A stretch of 34,645 bases of DNA from Henriciella sp. (GCA_027019605.1 JALUWJ010000252.1:1-34645), one strand, 5' to 3'. Positions 1 through 8,556 are shown, counted from the stretch's first letter. Numbers and translations are program-made. Notes: a model not told the origin generated them from the letters alone.

Positions 1-394
1 GGATCTCATCCAGTATCCGCCCTGTTTTGAGCCCCGGCAGGTAGTTTGAGCGCCCAGAATGGCCTCGAATTCGACCTTGTGATGAGACACTGAGAATAAG
101 AACTGGATCGTTCTCAGACACCAGGCTTTCAACCCCGCCGCGCGCTTCAACAGGTCTCGGAGGCTGATCACCCTGATCTGACTTAGCTCGCAATAAAAGT
201 GAAACCGCTTGCAAAAGAATAAGCGTGGTTAAGATGCCAGCGCCCACCCAAATTCCGGTGAGACCTCCCGACAACATTACAGTCAGCGCACCAATTCCAC
301 CAATCGCAGACCCGATCACCAGCGCAAAAGAATTAATCGACAAATCGCGATCTGCCGGTCTTTTCTTAACGGTATGGTCAGTTCTGTTAGGCAT
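1..394 (-). CDS. Membrane-anchored PAS-type sensor protein, N-terminal part (runs off left edge)
   Basis: An open frame on the minus strand starts at an ATG at 394 and stays open for 131 codons to the window edge, so the C-terminus is missing. The N-terminus is short and basic. Two hydrophobic stretches follow (about residues 21-43 and 46-68), separated only by a glycine-rich turn. After a charged linker there is a segment (about 95-131, beginning SENDPVLILSVSSQGRI) that reads like the start of a PAS domain. Two helices followed by PAS is a common layout for cell-cycle or envelope histidine kinases in this group, but the kinase core is outside the window, so kinase identity is inference. An in-frame stop lies 18 bases upstream of the ATG; a TTG two codons upstream is an alternative start. 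It is divergent from the secreted protein at 511. Confidence 0.6.
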   Translation of the reverse strand, partial: MPNRTDHTVKKRPADRDLSINSFALVIGSAIGGIGALTVMLSGGLTGIWVGAGILTTLILLQAVSLLLRAKSDQGDQPPRPVEARGGVESLVSENDPVLILSVSSQGRIRGHSGRSNYLPGLKTGRILDEI

Positions 395-510
395 TTTCAA
401 CGCGTGGATTCATTAAATTATCGCTCAGAATCCAAAATTCATCAGACGCTGGTCTATGCGCAACGCAAAAGATGGGCCAGAGTCGGGGTCGTAGAGTGAG
501 GGAGCTTGTC

Positions 511-1521
511 ATGACCATAAAAACCGCAGTTTCTGCCGTCATCGCGATTGCAGGCCTGACTCTACAGGCTGCCGCGCAGCTTGTCACGCCAGCACCTCAA
601 CAGGTCTCCGCTACAGCCCCTCAAACAGACCCGCTGGCGAAAGCCGCGGCGCTTTACGCAACTTATCAAGGCGATGTCACCGACGTGAAGTCTAACGGCT
701 TCGCATCTGCCAATGATATTGAAGACTCGCTCAACAATCTGGGCGGGCATAATCCAGAACAGCTGACGCAAGGCTGGATGGCTTATTCGGCCCTGGTCGC
801 AGCCCAGAACCCAGAGTTTCGCGCCGCTGTCCTCGACATTGAAGGCTATTATGGCCGCGACATGCTGATGACCGGCATGCAAAACGATATCCGCTACGCC
901 CGCACCCTCAGCGGCGGCAATTCAGCGGTCAACCAAGCTTTGACCGCGGTGAAAGCAGACAGCAGCCGCCTCATCGGCGCCGCCGCGTTTGTGAAAGAAC
1001 AAGCTTACAGCCTGCAAGGCGCTGGCTGGGCGAAAGGCCGTCTTGGCAATTCGAAAGCCAAAGCAACCAGCCTCTTCGCCTCCACCCAAACAGGCATTCC
1101 TGCGCGCGGCAGTCTCGTCCAGGCGATGCACGCTCCAGAGATCAATTCGGTTCTCGCGCAAGCAGGTCGTTCAGGCGCGCCATCGGTTTGGGAAAGCGTG
1201 TCAAGCGCAGCAAGCACCATTCGCGTGCCGTCCGTCGTTTCGAGCTTTGGTCAGGCCAACCGCATCGCACGCGGCAAAGAGCCGATCGCGGATCGGATTA
1301 CCACTTTGGCCGCCTATCGTATTCTGAACGCTGATCCGAGCGTTGCCAGCTCAATGCGTCAAGCGATGAGCGAGCGTGAGACGCAAGGCTGCCTGAACAT
1401 GGCGAACCTCAATCTGCAACAGTGTGTTGCCGCCGCGCACAAGCATTACGAAGTCCCCTTCTGCATCGGTGAGCACGCGCTGTCTGATGTCGGCAAGTGT
1501 ATCGGAAAAGTGTCTGGGTAA
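511..1521 (+). CDS. Secreted protein of unknown function with C-terminal cysteine pairs
   Basis: I do not recognise a named family. The start at 511 is preferred over an ATG 13 codons upstream because a GAGGGAGC ribosome binding site sits at the right distance and the protein then opens with a clean signal peptide (MTIKTAVSAVIAIAGLTLQA, likely cleavage near residue 22). The mature part is alanine- and serine-rich and probably helical, about 315 residues, exported to the periplasm or beyond. The last 50 residues carry four cysteines as C-x10-C and C-x11-C, which suggests two structural disulfides. A strong intrinsic terminator follows at 1562, so it is probably transcribed alone. The upstream gene is divergent. 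Confidence 0.75.
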   Translation: MTIKTAVSAVIAIAGLTLQAAAQLVTPAPQQVSATAPQTDPLAKAAALYATYQGDVTDVKSNGFASANDIEDSLNNLGGHNPEQLTQGWMAYSALVAAQNPEFRAAVLDIEGYYGRDMLMTGMQNDIRYARTLSGGNSAVNQALTAVKADSSRLIGAAAFVKEQAYSLQGAGWAKGRLGNSKAKATSLFASTQTGIPARGSLVQAMHAPEINSVLAQAGRSGAPSVWESVSSAASTIRVPSVVSSFGQANRIARGKEPIADRITTLAAYRILNADPSVASSMRQAMSERETQGCLNMANLNLQQCVAAAHKHYEVPFCIGEHALSDVGKCIGKVSG

Positions 1522-1561
1522 GCGGCTCTAAGCGCTCCCCAATACATAACTTTCAAAGAGT

Positions 1562-1600
1562 ACGCCCGTGGAAATTTGATTGCTGCGGGCGTTTTCTTTT
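1562..1600 (+). terminator. Rho-independent terminator after the secreted-protein gene
   Basis: A perfect 7-bp stem (ACGCCCG at 1562-1568, CGGGCGT at 1586-1592) is followed at once by TTTCTTTT. It lies 40 bases after the stop at 1521 on the same strand. Confidence 0.8.
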
Positions 1601-1783
1601 CATCCATCAACACCAATTCTCACCCGGTCCGCATCTCCGCCTGAGTGAGGAGATTGCCCGGCGAAAGGCCTGTTCGCTAGAAGGTGAGACGTTTGCGGCG
1701 TTTTGCCTTTGAAAAAAGGTTTACCGCGCTTTCCATTCCGCGCTATCCGACGGTCTTGGGGATGCAAAAAAGAGCTTGGGTAT

Positions 1784-2440
1784 ATGTCACTCGAAAAACT
1801 AGACGCCACACAAATCCGTCCGGAGATCAGTGGCATCGCGCCTTACCGATACACACTGGATGGCGGCGGTCGGCACGCGGTTCAGAAGCTCATCGACGAA
1901 ACAGATGCAAAGCTCCTACTCGAAGTGGGCGTCTACCTTGGCGGATCTTGTTATGATTGGCTCGAACATTCAGAATCGCTGCACGTGATCGGTATCGACA
2001 CATGGGCGGACACCTATGACGCACGCCAGGATTTAACCCGCTATCGCGAAATCAACCTATCATGCTTTCGATACATTGATGACATCGATGCCTTTATTGA
2101 GAGCACATCGACACACGGGTTCTACAAGTCTGCACTCGCCAATATGAGCGTGTTTGGAGACCGCTTTCACCCCTATCGCGGGGCCGCACCTGACGTGCTT
2201 TACGAAATCCGCGATCTGGGGGTTCAGCCCGACATCGTCTATATCGACTCGGCTAAGAACCGGATCAATCTTGATGCCGCTTATGAGTGTTTTCCCGAGG
2301 CACGGATATGCGGAGATGATTGGACATGGGGCGCGTCACTCGGACATCCGATGCAACAGGCCGTAAACAGTTTCGCGGAAGAAAATGGATTTCGGGCTCG
2401 CGCCAGCGGAGCGACCTGGGTTCTGGATAAAGTCTCTTAA
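1784..2440 (+). CDS. Class I SAM-dependent methyltransferase (Methyltransf_24-like)
   Basis: The 218-residue protein has a Rossmann-type opening 'LLLEVGVYLGGSCYDWLE', resembling SAM motif I. An 'HVIGIDTWAD' strand supplies the acidic end of motif II, and 'PDIVYIDSAKN' reads like motif IV with the aspartate that in related small-molecule or cephalosporin-hydroxylase-like methyltransferases binds metal or substrate. A later 'ICGDDWTWG' strand fits the same fold. The substrate cannot be read from the sequence. The ATG at 1784 is chosen because the frame upstream of it (to 1703) is basic and unlike a domain; its ribosome binding site is weak. It converges on the DUF2207 gene with an 11-bp gap. 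Confidence 0.7.
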   Translation: MSLEKLDATQIRPEISGIAPYRYTLDGGGRHAVQKLIDETDAKLLLEVGVYLGGSCYDWLEHSESLHVIGIDTWADTYDARQDLTRYREINLSCFRYIDDIDAFIESTSTHGFYKSALANMSVFGDRFHPYRGAAPDVLYEIRDLGVQPDIVYIDSAKNRINLDAAYECFPEARICGDDWTWGASLGHPMQQAVNSFAEENGFRARASGATWVLDKVS

Positions 2441-2451
2441 AAATCCGGAAC

Positions 2452-4173
2452 TTACCAGCCACCCCCGCCGCCACCACCACCGCCGCCGCCTGAGAACCCG
2501 CCGCCGCTGCTGCCAGAGCTTGAGCTTTGTGGCATCGCTGTCGACACGCCTGAACTCATCCCGGAAACCATGCTCTTGGTCATCCCGCCCATCGAGCCAA
2601 AGGTCCTCGAACTGACATTCGTCCAGCTCGGGTCATAGGCTTTGGCTTCTTCGGGGATCAGGCGTTCAAAATGCTTGGTCCATGGCTTCTCAACGCCAAG
2701 CGCAATGGCATAGGGCAAGAAGGTCTCGTAGCGCTCAACCGTCATCGGCGGCGGCGCATCGCTACCAACCTCCACCGAATTCAATTGCAGCTTTTCGGCT
2801 TTGTCCATGTAGAGCCGAAAGCCTTCCAAATGCGTTCGGACGTTTTGCCCTCGGCGCGTCGGCGCTGGCATCAAGTACATGAACAAGCCATTGAGGCCGA
2901 TCAATGCGAAGATGGTGAGCGTATGCCACCATGTCCAATAAGAGTGTTGAATGAGCGCAAACACGATCGCGAACAAGGACAGCGCCCCGCCCGCGATCAC
3001 GTAACCTGGGTTCCATTTGAAATAGGCGCTGCCATAGCGATTGGATAATGTCGACTTGAATTGGTTGTATGCCGCGGTGAAGTTGGCGTCGTACTTTTCG
3101 CCAAGATTGACCTTATCTTTTTTGCTAAAGACATCCTCGAACAGATCGGCGAGCTCTGGCGCTAGATCGGCGGCGCTCGCTCCTGGTTCTTTCGTGAGCG
3201 TGGTCTTTTTCTTGTTCGATTCGTCGACTTCAATGCGCATCAAACCTTTCGACGCGAGATACATCAAGCTGGCGATCAGTCCATCATGACCACTCACCAT
3301 GCGATGATAGATCTGATGCGCCGCCGCCGGGGAATAGCCTTCAGGGGGTTCGTATTGAGGGAACACAGGGCCTTTGGTTGGATCACGGCCGACCCGATCG
3401 AAACTGCGATAGTAAAACATTAGCAGTCCGCCAAATGACAATAAGAGCGCAGTCAGCGAGCCATTTCGCGCCCACCATAGCCACCCCCTGTCGGATAAGG
3501 AGGGCGGATCGATCACGCCTTTTTCCAAACCGATGGAAATGGTCAGTCCTTCTCGGGCGTTCAGTGCCTGGTTCGTTTCAAACACATGCGTGTCGCCGAT
3601 CCGCGTATAATCCGCATTGCGTTCAGCATCGCCGAGCCCACCCGTATAGATGTTCGTCTCAGTATTCTGCGCGCCATCTGGCAAGGTGATACGGGCCGAC
3701 GCAGATTGGATCGGGAAGACCCAATAATTGCCGGTCACATTCCAATAAAATTCGTCCTGGTGGTCGAGATACTGTATCTGGTTTTTAACCCGGTACTGGA
3801 TCTCATAGACATGCTCGCGATAGTCGAGATAGCGATCTGCATCGCCGATCCGTAACTGGACCGCATAGCCATTCGCCTCCCGGCTGTACGGCTCTTTCTT
3901 CCCATCCTTTCGGACACTCAGTACTTTGTATCTGTAAGGCAGGTTTCCGCCGGTTTCATCATCGCGGTAATAGGCCGGCAGATCACGCAAGATCCCGCGT
4001 CGGATTTCCCGCCCTTCGACATTCACCGTGATTGTTTCAGTGACAAAGATATCGCCATTCTGTTTGACGTCGATCGCAACATCGAAACTGCGGATCTCTT
4101 CTTGCGCGTGGGCCGCCGCTCCTAAAAAGCTGATCAACCCGATGGCGAGCGCGAGGAGTCGAAACAGCATCAC
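2452..4173 (-). CDS. DUF2207 domain membrane protein with glycine-rich tail
   Basis: The 573-residue protein matches the DUF2207/YciQ family of predicted envelope proteins. It has a signal peptide (residues 1-23, cleavage after AHA), a large beta-rich extracytoplasmic domain (about 25-225) and a membrane helix (about 232-255). A cytoplasmic stretch follows, then two more helices (about 391-409 and 416-436), another soluble region, and a serine/glycine tail ending in a run of eleven glycines and a tryptophan. Such tails are typical of this family. The start overlaps the end of the LemA gene as ATGA, so the two are translationally coupled. LemA and DUF2207 proteins are often neighbours; the biochemical role is not known, and an envelope function is inferred. 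Confidence 0.88.
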   Translation of the reverse strand: MMLFRLLALAIGLISFLGAAAHAQEEIRSFDVAIDVKQNGDIFVTETITVNVEGREIRRGILRDLPAYYRDDETGGNLPYRYKVLSVRKDGKKEPYSREANGYAVQLRIGDADRYLDYREHVYEIQYRVKNQIQYLDHQDEFYWNVTGNYWVFPIQSASARITLPDGAQNTETNIYTGGLGDAERNADYTRIGDTHVFETNQALNAREGLTISIGLEKGVIDPPSLSDRGWLWWARNGSLTALLLSFGGLLMFYYRSFDRVGRDPTKGPVFPQYEPPEGYSPAAAHQIYHRMVSGHDGLIASLMYLASKGLMRIEVDESNKKKTTLTKEPGASAADLAPELADLFEDVFSKKDKVNLGEKYDANFTAAYNQFKSTLSNRYGSAYFKWNPGYVIAGGALSLFAIVFALIQHSYWTWWHTLTIFALIGLNGLFMYLMPAPTRRGQNVRTHLEGFRLYMDKAEKLQLNSVEVGSDAPPPMTVERYETFLPYAIALGVEKPWTKHFERLIPEEAKAYDPSWTNVSSRTFGSMGGMTKSMVSGMSSGVSTAMPQSSSSGSSGGGFSGGGGGGGGGGGW

Positions 4174-4736
4174 GCGTTTGAACCCAAATCAAGCGATGGC
4201 ACCGCCCGGTCAGCCATAGTGATCTCAAAGAAATGTCGGCGACGAAATCCGAACGGACCAGCCACCAGATTGCCCGGGAAACTTTCGACCGCAACATTCA
4301 TCTCGCGTACCGCGCCATTGTAGAAGCGGCGCGCCATTTCGATCTTGTTTTCGGTCTCTGACAGCTCATCTTGCAGCTCGTTGAAATTGTCGCTGGCTTT
4401 CAGATCCGGATAGTCCTCCGCCAGCGCCATCAGTCGTCCGACCGGAGCCCCGAGCGCACTTTCCTTGCTGCCGCGTTCACCCGGATCGTCACCGGCCTGC
4501 AGCGCCGCATTGCGCCGCATGATCACATCTTCAAAGAGTTGCCGCTCGTGGCTCGCATAGGCTTGAACCGTGGTCACCAATTGCGGGATTAAATCCGCCC
4601 GGCGCTTCAGCTGGACATCAATATCGGCCCAGCCATTGTCCACCATGTTCCGCTTCGAAACCAGTTGATTGAACAAGATGATGACAGTCACGGCGAGCGC
4701 GAGCACGACGCCAATACCAATGTAAACCGCAGTCAA
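4170..4736 (-). CDS. lemA: LemA family protein
   Basis: LemA proteins are small membrane-anchored proteins with a long helical bundle in the periplasm or outside. This 188-residue protein has one N-terminal membrane helix (about 3-22) and then the family signature 'NMVDNGWADIDVQLKRRADL' leading into 'IPQLVTTVQAYASHE'. A conserved 'ALAEDYPDLKASDNF' block follows, and 'RRFYNGAVREMN' towards the end. Length is normal for the family. It is the first gene of a two-gene operon with DUF2207, with a 4-bp overlap. The argD gene ends 77 bp upstream on the same strand. Confidence 0.92.
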   Translation of the reverse strand: MTAVYIGIGVVLALAVTVIILFNQLVSKRNMVDNGWADIDVQLKRRADLIPQLVTTVQAYASHERQLFEDVIMRRNAALQAGDDPGERGSKESALGAPVGRLMALAEDYPDLKASDNFNELQDELSETENKIEMARRFYNGAVREMNVAVESFPGNLVAGPFGFRRRHFFEITMADRAVPSLDLGSNA

Positions 4737-4813
4737 AGCAGGCCCCTCTTTTGTGTCTTTAGACAGTTCGAGGGAACCTTAAGACAAGTTCGCTGATTTG
4801 CCGAGGGGCCGCG

Positions 4814-6007
4814 CTAACTGGCAACTTCCCAACTGCCAAGTGCCGCGTCCATGATAGATACGGCTTCGCGCACGTCAGTATCTTCGATCACCAGTGGCGG
4901 CGCCAAACGCAGAACATTGTTCCCAGCGACGCCGACAAGCAGACCCTTGTCACGGCACGCGTTTTGAACCGGCTTCGGCAGGTCCTTTAACCGCAGGCCC
5001 GTCAACAGGCCTTTGCCGGTCACACCATCGACTTTGTCTGGGTGACTGTCGGCGAGGGATTTCAGCCCTTGCGCCACTGTTCCAGAAACACGGCGAACAT
5101 TTTCCAGGAAGGCTTCGTCGGAAATGATATCCCAAACGACATTGCCAACGGCCATGGCGAGCGGGTTACCACCATAGGTGGAACCGTGGCTTCCAGGCTG
5201 CATCACCGCACCTGCTGCTTCAGAGGTCAGGCACGCGCCAAATGGGAAGCCGCCGCCAACACCTTTGGCAACGCACATGATATCTGGCTCCGCATCGGTC
5301 GCCCATTCATGCGCGAACAGTTTTCCGGTCCGGCCCATGCCGCACTGAACCTCGTCATAAATCAACAGCGCGCCGCGCTCATCGCAAAGCTTGCGCAACT
5401 CGGTGAGGCAGCTTTCAGGAATCGCGCGCACCCCGCCTTCGCCTTGCACCGGCTCAACGAGTACGGCAGCTGTTTTGTCTGTGACGGCCGCATCAAGCGC
5501 CTCATGGTCGCCAAACTCAACCTGGGTAAAGCCTGGCAGGGCTGGGCCGAAGCCTTCCAGGTATTTTGGATTACCGCCAGCATTGATCGCGCCAAGCGAG
5601 CGGCCGTGGAATGCGCCGCTAAAGGTCACGATCTCATAGCGGTCAGCATCATCATTGGCCCAATGATACTTGCGCGCGGTCTTGATCGCGCACTCAATCG
5701 CTTCCGTACCTGAATTAGTGAAGAAGACACGATCCGCAAAGGGCAAACGCTCGCACATTTTGCGCGCAAGCTCCTCACCCGCCGGGACGCGGAACATGTT
5801 CGACGTGTGCCACAATTTTTCGGCTTGCGTTTTGAGCGCGTCGACCATGGCCGGATGCGAGTGCCCGAGTGCGCTAACCGCAATGCCCGCCACGAAGTCG
5901 AGATAGGATTTACCCTCTTCAGTGATCAGACGTACGCCCTCACCGCGCTCAAACGCTTCTTCCGGTGGACGGTAAACCGGCATGATGTGCTGACGTGGAT
6001 CGGACAT
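4814..6007 (-). CDS. argD: Acetylornithine/succinyldiaminopimelate aminotransferase
   Basis: This is a class III PLP-dependent aminotransferase acting in the cytoplasm on N-acetylornithine in arginine synthesis; the family often also serves lysine synthesis. Landmarks seen are 'TNSGTEAIECAIK' (phosphate cup, 97-109), 'GAFHGRSLGA' (131-140), 'EPVQGEGG' (185-192), the cofactor aspartate in 'IYDEVQCGMGRTG' (D218) and the Schiff-base lysine K248 in 'CVAKGVGGGFP'. The length of 397 residues is standard. An AGGAG ribosome binding site precedes the ATG. In many alphaproteobacteria argD is followed by argF; here the next gene is lemA. The long upstream region is described separately. Confidence 0.95.
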   Translation of the reverse strand: MSDPRQHIMPVYRPPEEAFERGEGVRLITEEGKSYLDFVAGIAVSALGHSHPAMVDALKTQAEKLWHTSNMFRVPAGEELARKMCERLPFADRVFFTNSGTEAIECAIKTARKYHWANDDADRYEIVTFSGAFHGRSLGAINAGGNPKYLEGFGPALPGFTQVEFGDHEALDAAVTDKTAAVLVEPVQGEGGVRAIPESCLTELRKLCDERGALLIYDEVQCGMGRTGKLFAHEWATDAEPDIMCVAKGVGGGFPFGACLTSEAAGAVMQPGSHGSTYGGNPLAMAVGNVVWDIISDEAFLENVRRVSGTVAQGLKSLADSHPDKVDGVTGKGLLTGLRLKDLPKPVQNACRDKGLLVGVAGNNVLRLAPPLVIEDTDVREAVSIMDAALGSWEVAS

Positions 6008-6218
6008 TTTTTGCTCCTGTCTGATTCAAAATTGGGCGTTTTCGCCTTTGAGGACGCTCTGCCAGCCTATTCTTGAAAGTCAACTCAGGAGATGAATCCG
6101 GCAAGATTTCACCGCATGAGTTACAATTGTCACACAATCGTTCTAAAACCTGATACGTTCCGTAGACAGATTTTCCTTACGATTTTTTCAGGAAGAAAAC
6201 GTCGATTTAGGATTGACG

Positions 6219-6244
6219 AAAAACAATAAACTGTTATTGTTTTT
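6219..6244. repeat. Perfect AT-rich inverted repeat upstream of argD
   Basis: AAAAACAATAA at 6219-6229 and TTATTGTTTTT at 6234-6244 form perfect 11-bp arms around a 4-base loop. The T-rich arm on the minus strand makes it terminator-like when read towards argD. It also contains the stop codon of the short ORF at 6234-6323. It could equally be an operator or a weak bidirectional terminator. Confidence 0.6.
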
Positions 6245-6323
6245 CAATAATAAATGATCTGGCGGCTTCCCAAACCTCTCTCCCCCTGAGCGTCGCCCGG
6301 TTGATAACTCTCACTCCATTCAT
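6234..6323 (-). CDS. Possible 29-residue small ORF or leader peptide upstream of argD
   Basis: An ATG at 6323 is preceded by an excellent ribosome binding site (AAAAGGGAG, 8 bases away) and opens a 29-codon frame beginning MNGVRVINRATLRGREVWEA. Five of its residues are arginine. Its stop codon lies inside the perfect inverted repeat at 6219-6244. It lies between the hisG terminator and argD, reading the same way as argD. I recognise no family. It may be a small protein, an attenuation leader for argD, or chance; the strong ribosome binding site is the main argument that it is translated. Confidence 0.3.
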   Translation of the reverse strand: MNGVRVINRATLRGREVWEAARSFIIEKQ

Positions 6324-6386
6324 CTTGGCGGCTCCCTTTTGGGGGTCGTTTTTCTTTGTGGAGAAGATGGGAGCGCAGCGAACAGC

Positions 6387-6423
6387 GCAAAAGAAAAAGG
6401 CGCGACCAGCTCGGCCACGCCTT
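6387..6423 (-). terminator. Rho-independent terminator of the hisS-hisZ-hisG operon
   Basis: On the minus strand AAGGCGTGGCC (6423-6413), loop GAGCT, then GGTCGCGCCTT (6407-6397) gives an 11-bp stem with two G-U pairs. It is followed directly by TTTTCTTTT. It lies about 70 bases after the hisG stop codon. Confidence 0.85.
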
Positions 6424-6490
6424 GAAAAGTGATTGCAGCGTTTCCTCCCAGAAACTTGCCTGATCTGTATTGCCAACTTGTCGCAGCGCG

Positions 6491-7435
6491 TCAAGCGCTC
6501 TGTGACAGGTTCTTAACAAAATTCTCAAAGACAGCGTTGTCAGAGCTAAATGCTTGGTTAATCGTTGCAATTGTTACAGTTTTTGCACCAACTTTTGCGA
6601 GTGCTTGCGCGGCAGAAATTGCATTTTGCGACACACTGAGTGCAATATGCTCGCTAATCCGCCTCAAACCGAAACGCTCAACAAGCGAATCTGGAATCGC
6701 ACAATCTGATTCGATTCGAACATGCTCACGGGCCGACGCCGTGGCTTCGATACTATCGGAAAAGACTTTCAGAGTTTCTCGAACCTCTGGCGTCCAATCC
6801 GCCCGAAGCGAGCCCACCAAAGATGCCTCACTCTTTAAAATAACGCCATCGTCCAAGACCTTGAGATCATTGGCTTTCAACGTGGATCCGGTCGATGTGA
6901 TGTCGACAATGACTTCCGCCGTACCCGCCGCAGGCGCCGCTTCAGTCGCGCCAGGGCTTTCGATTAAGCGATACTCACCAACCGCTTTCTCAGCGAAAAA
7001 TTGCCTTGTCAGCTTCAAGTATTTTGTTGCGACACGCATCCGGCGACCATGACGCTGGCGGAACAAGGCCCCTGCCGCCTCCAAATCCGCCATCGTCTCA
7101 ACATCAAGCCATGAGGCTGGCACCGCCACGATCACATCCGCCCCGCCAAAACCGAGGCGGCGCATAACGTGCACATCTCGGTCAAAAGTGTTGCAGAGAT
7201 CGTGGAGCAGGTCTTCGCCTGTAATCCCGATATGGAGGTTGCCGGCGATCAGCTCCTCGGCGATCTCTCGCGCCGACAGGAGCATAATGTCCGCCTCTGG
7301 AAGGCCTTTCAGCTCCGCGCTATAGCCGCGGCCACCGCCTTTTTGGCGCAGCTTGAACCCGCTTGCGCTCAACCAGGCTTCAGACTTTTCTTTCAGGCGT
7401 CCCTTTGACGGGATCGCGATCGACAGACGCGTCAT
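6491..7435 (-). CDS. hisG: ATP phosphoribosyltransferase, catalytic subunit
   Basis: HisG joins ATP and PRPP in the first step of histidine synthesis, in the cytoplasm. The N-terminus 'LSIAIPSKGRL' (4-13), the 'HIGITGEDLL' block (68-77) and the PRPP loop 'DITSTGSTLKANDL' (178-191) are all present. The gene follows hisZ with a 4-bp overlap, so this is the HisZ-dependent arrangement. HisZ-partnered HisG proteins are usually about 205-230 residues. This one is 314, with about 85 extra C-terminal residues including 'AKTVTIATINQAFSSDNAVF'. Whether that tail is a regulatory domain cannot be told by eye. Two minus-strand starts are nested nearby, but the ATG overlapping hisZ fits the family best. 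Confidence 0.93.
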   Translation of the reverse strand: MTRLSIAIPSKGRLKEKSEAWLSASGFKLRQKGGGRGYSAELKGLPEADIMLLSAREIAEELIAGNLHIGITGEDLLHDLCNTFDRDVHVMRRLGFGGADVIVAVPASWLDVETMADLEAAGALFRQRHGRRMRVATKYLKLTRQFFAEKAVGEYRLIESPGATEAAPAAGTAEVIVDITSTGSTLKANDLKVLDDGVILKSEASLVGSLRADWTPEVRETLKVFSDSIEATASAREHVRIESDCAIPDSLVERFGLRRISEHIALSVSQNAISAAQALAKVGAKTVTIATINQAFSSDNAVFENFVKNLSQSA

Positions 7436-8556
7436 GACAAGTCTCCCAGCAAGTTTTCCACCCGGTGCGGAATGATGATCCCACCGAGCGCGGTCGCGTC
7501 GACTTCGCCCTGAGACAGATTCGACAAAAGGGAATCATATCTGCCTCCGGCCACGAAGGGCCGCTGCATGGCAGTTTTGTCGGCGCTCGCCGCAATCTCG
7601 AACACGAAGCCATCATAATAAGTAAAGCGGCGCCCGAAGCGCGTGGCGAAGTGCGCGGTTCTTGTGAAAGCTGAGCTGACGGCCAGCAACTGCTCTGTGC
7701 GCTGTCCAAAGCGCTTGAGGGCAGTCTCAACCCCAGACAGATCGCCATCCTGAGCGATCGCTTGCAGCGCTGCTGGCGCTTCTGCAAAAGCGACGTCAAG
7801 CGTCAAAACACGCTCCAGAAGCTCGGACTGCTCCGCCGAAATCTCAAAGCCCGCCCCAATCGTCGAGCGCGCGTGCAAGCGTTCAACAATCTCTTCGGCC
7901 GAGCGGTTTCCAACCGGACGCACGCCAGTGATTGAGAAAATATCTTCGACAAAGGCGGCGATCTCGGTCCGGCTCATTCCGGACACGCGCGCCGGGAGCC
8001 CGCTCTGATTGCGTTTCTGACCTGAGAGATAAGCGCGGACGCCGCCTTCTTGACGGAAGGCGCGTTTCAAGCCGGCGGAGACGTCATCGGGAAATCCGAG
8101 CGCGTCCACGAAGGCTGGAAAAATCGACAGGTCACCAAAACACGTATGTCCGGCTTTGACGCCACAGGCTTCGCTGGCTTCGACCAAGGTCTGGAACAAC
8201 CAGACATCACGTTCAACATCGCTGGGCGCGCCAAAGCGTTCCAGGCCAACTTGCTCATACTCGATCGGGTCGTCTTCGATTGCCGGCAGTCGAAAAACGG
8301 GGCCGCGATAGCGCCGAAAGGTTTCGCCGAGATCTGCGTTTCGCCGCTGCTCACATTCGGTTTGCGCGACCGGCAAAGTTAGGTCTGGCCGCAGCGCCCA
8401 CTCGGTCGACTGGCCGTCCACGAACGCACAAATCCGGCTGCGCACCGCTTCGCCAGAAAGCTCGAGCGGCACAGACGCCTCGATCAAAAGTGGGGGATCG
8501 ACAAACTCGCCGCCTTGCGCCGCGAGCGCAGTCATGGCGGTGTCTGCGGCGCTCAT
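7432..8556 (-). CDS. hisZ: ATP phosphoribosyltransferase regulatory subunit
   Basis: HisZ is a paralogue of the histidyl-tRNA synthetase catalytic domain that lost aminoacylation and acts as the regulatory partner of HisG. This 374-residue protein keeps the class II fold landmarks 'ALRPDLTLPVAQ' and 'FRRYRGPVFR', which is the altered motif 2. It also has a late 'MQRPFVAGGRYDSLL' block resembling motif 3, but lacks the anticodon-binding domain seen in the neighbouring HisS. It starts as ATGA on the hisS stop and ends as ATGA on hisG, which fits production of both subunits from one message. Confidence 0.92.
   Translation of the reverse strand: MSAADTAMTALAAQGGEFVDPPLLIEASVPLELSGEAVRSRICAFVDGQSTEWALRPDLTLPVAQTECEQRRNADLGETFRRYRGPVFRLPAIEDDPIEYEQVGLERFGAPSDVERDVWLFQTLVEASEACGVKAGHTCFGDLSIFPAFVDALGFPDDVSAGLKRAFRQEGGVRAYLSGQKRNQSGLPARVSGMSRTEIAAFVEDIFSITGVRPVGNRSAEEIVERLHARSTIGAGFEISAEQSELLERVLTLDVAFAEAPAALQAIAQDGDLSGVETALKRFGQRTEQLLAVSSAFTRTAHFATRFGRRFTYYDGFVFEIAASADKTAMQRPFVAGGRYDSLLSNLSQGEVDATALGGIIIPHRVENLLGDLS

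Noticed and set aside
225-416. 63-residue plus-strand frame near the left edge
   Set aside because: It is antisense to the open sensor frame at 1-394, which has membrane helices and a PAS-like segment; the plus frame has no ribosome binding site or domain.
2455-2520. Triplet-like GCC/ACC repeat
   Set aside because: It encodes the glycine/serine tail usual for DUF2207 proteins, so it is protein-level low complexity and not a separate repeat element.
5042-5713. 223-residue plus-strand frame opposite argD
   Set aside because: Shadow of a gene with a complete PLP-aminotransferase motif set; no ribosome binding site of its own.
5949-6137. 62-residue minus-strand frame overlapping the argD start
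   Set aside because: Contains CxxC-like cysteines by chance, but it lies out of frame across the argD ribosome binding site and first codons; no support.
6316-6355. GGCTCCC/GGGGGTC stem followed by T-rich sequence on the plus strand
   Set aside because: It would terminate a plus-strand transcript, but no plus-strand gene ends here; it overlaps the ribosome binding site of the small minus-strand ORF.
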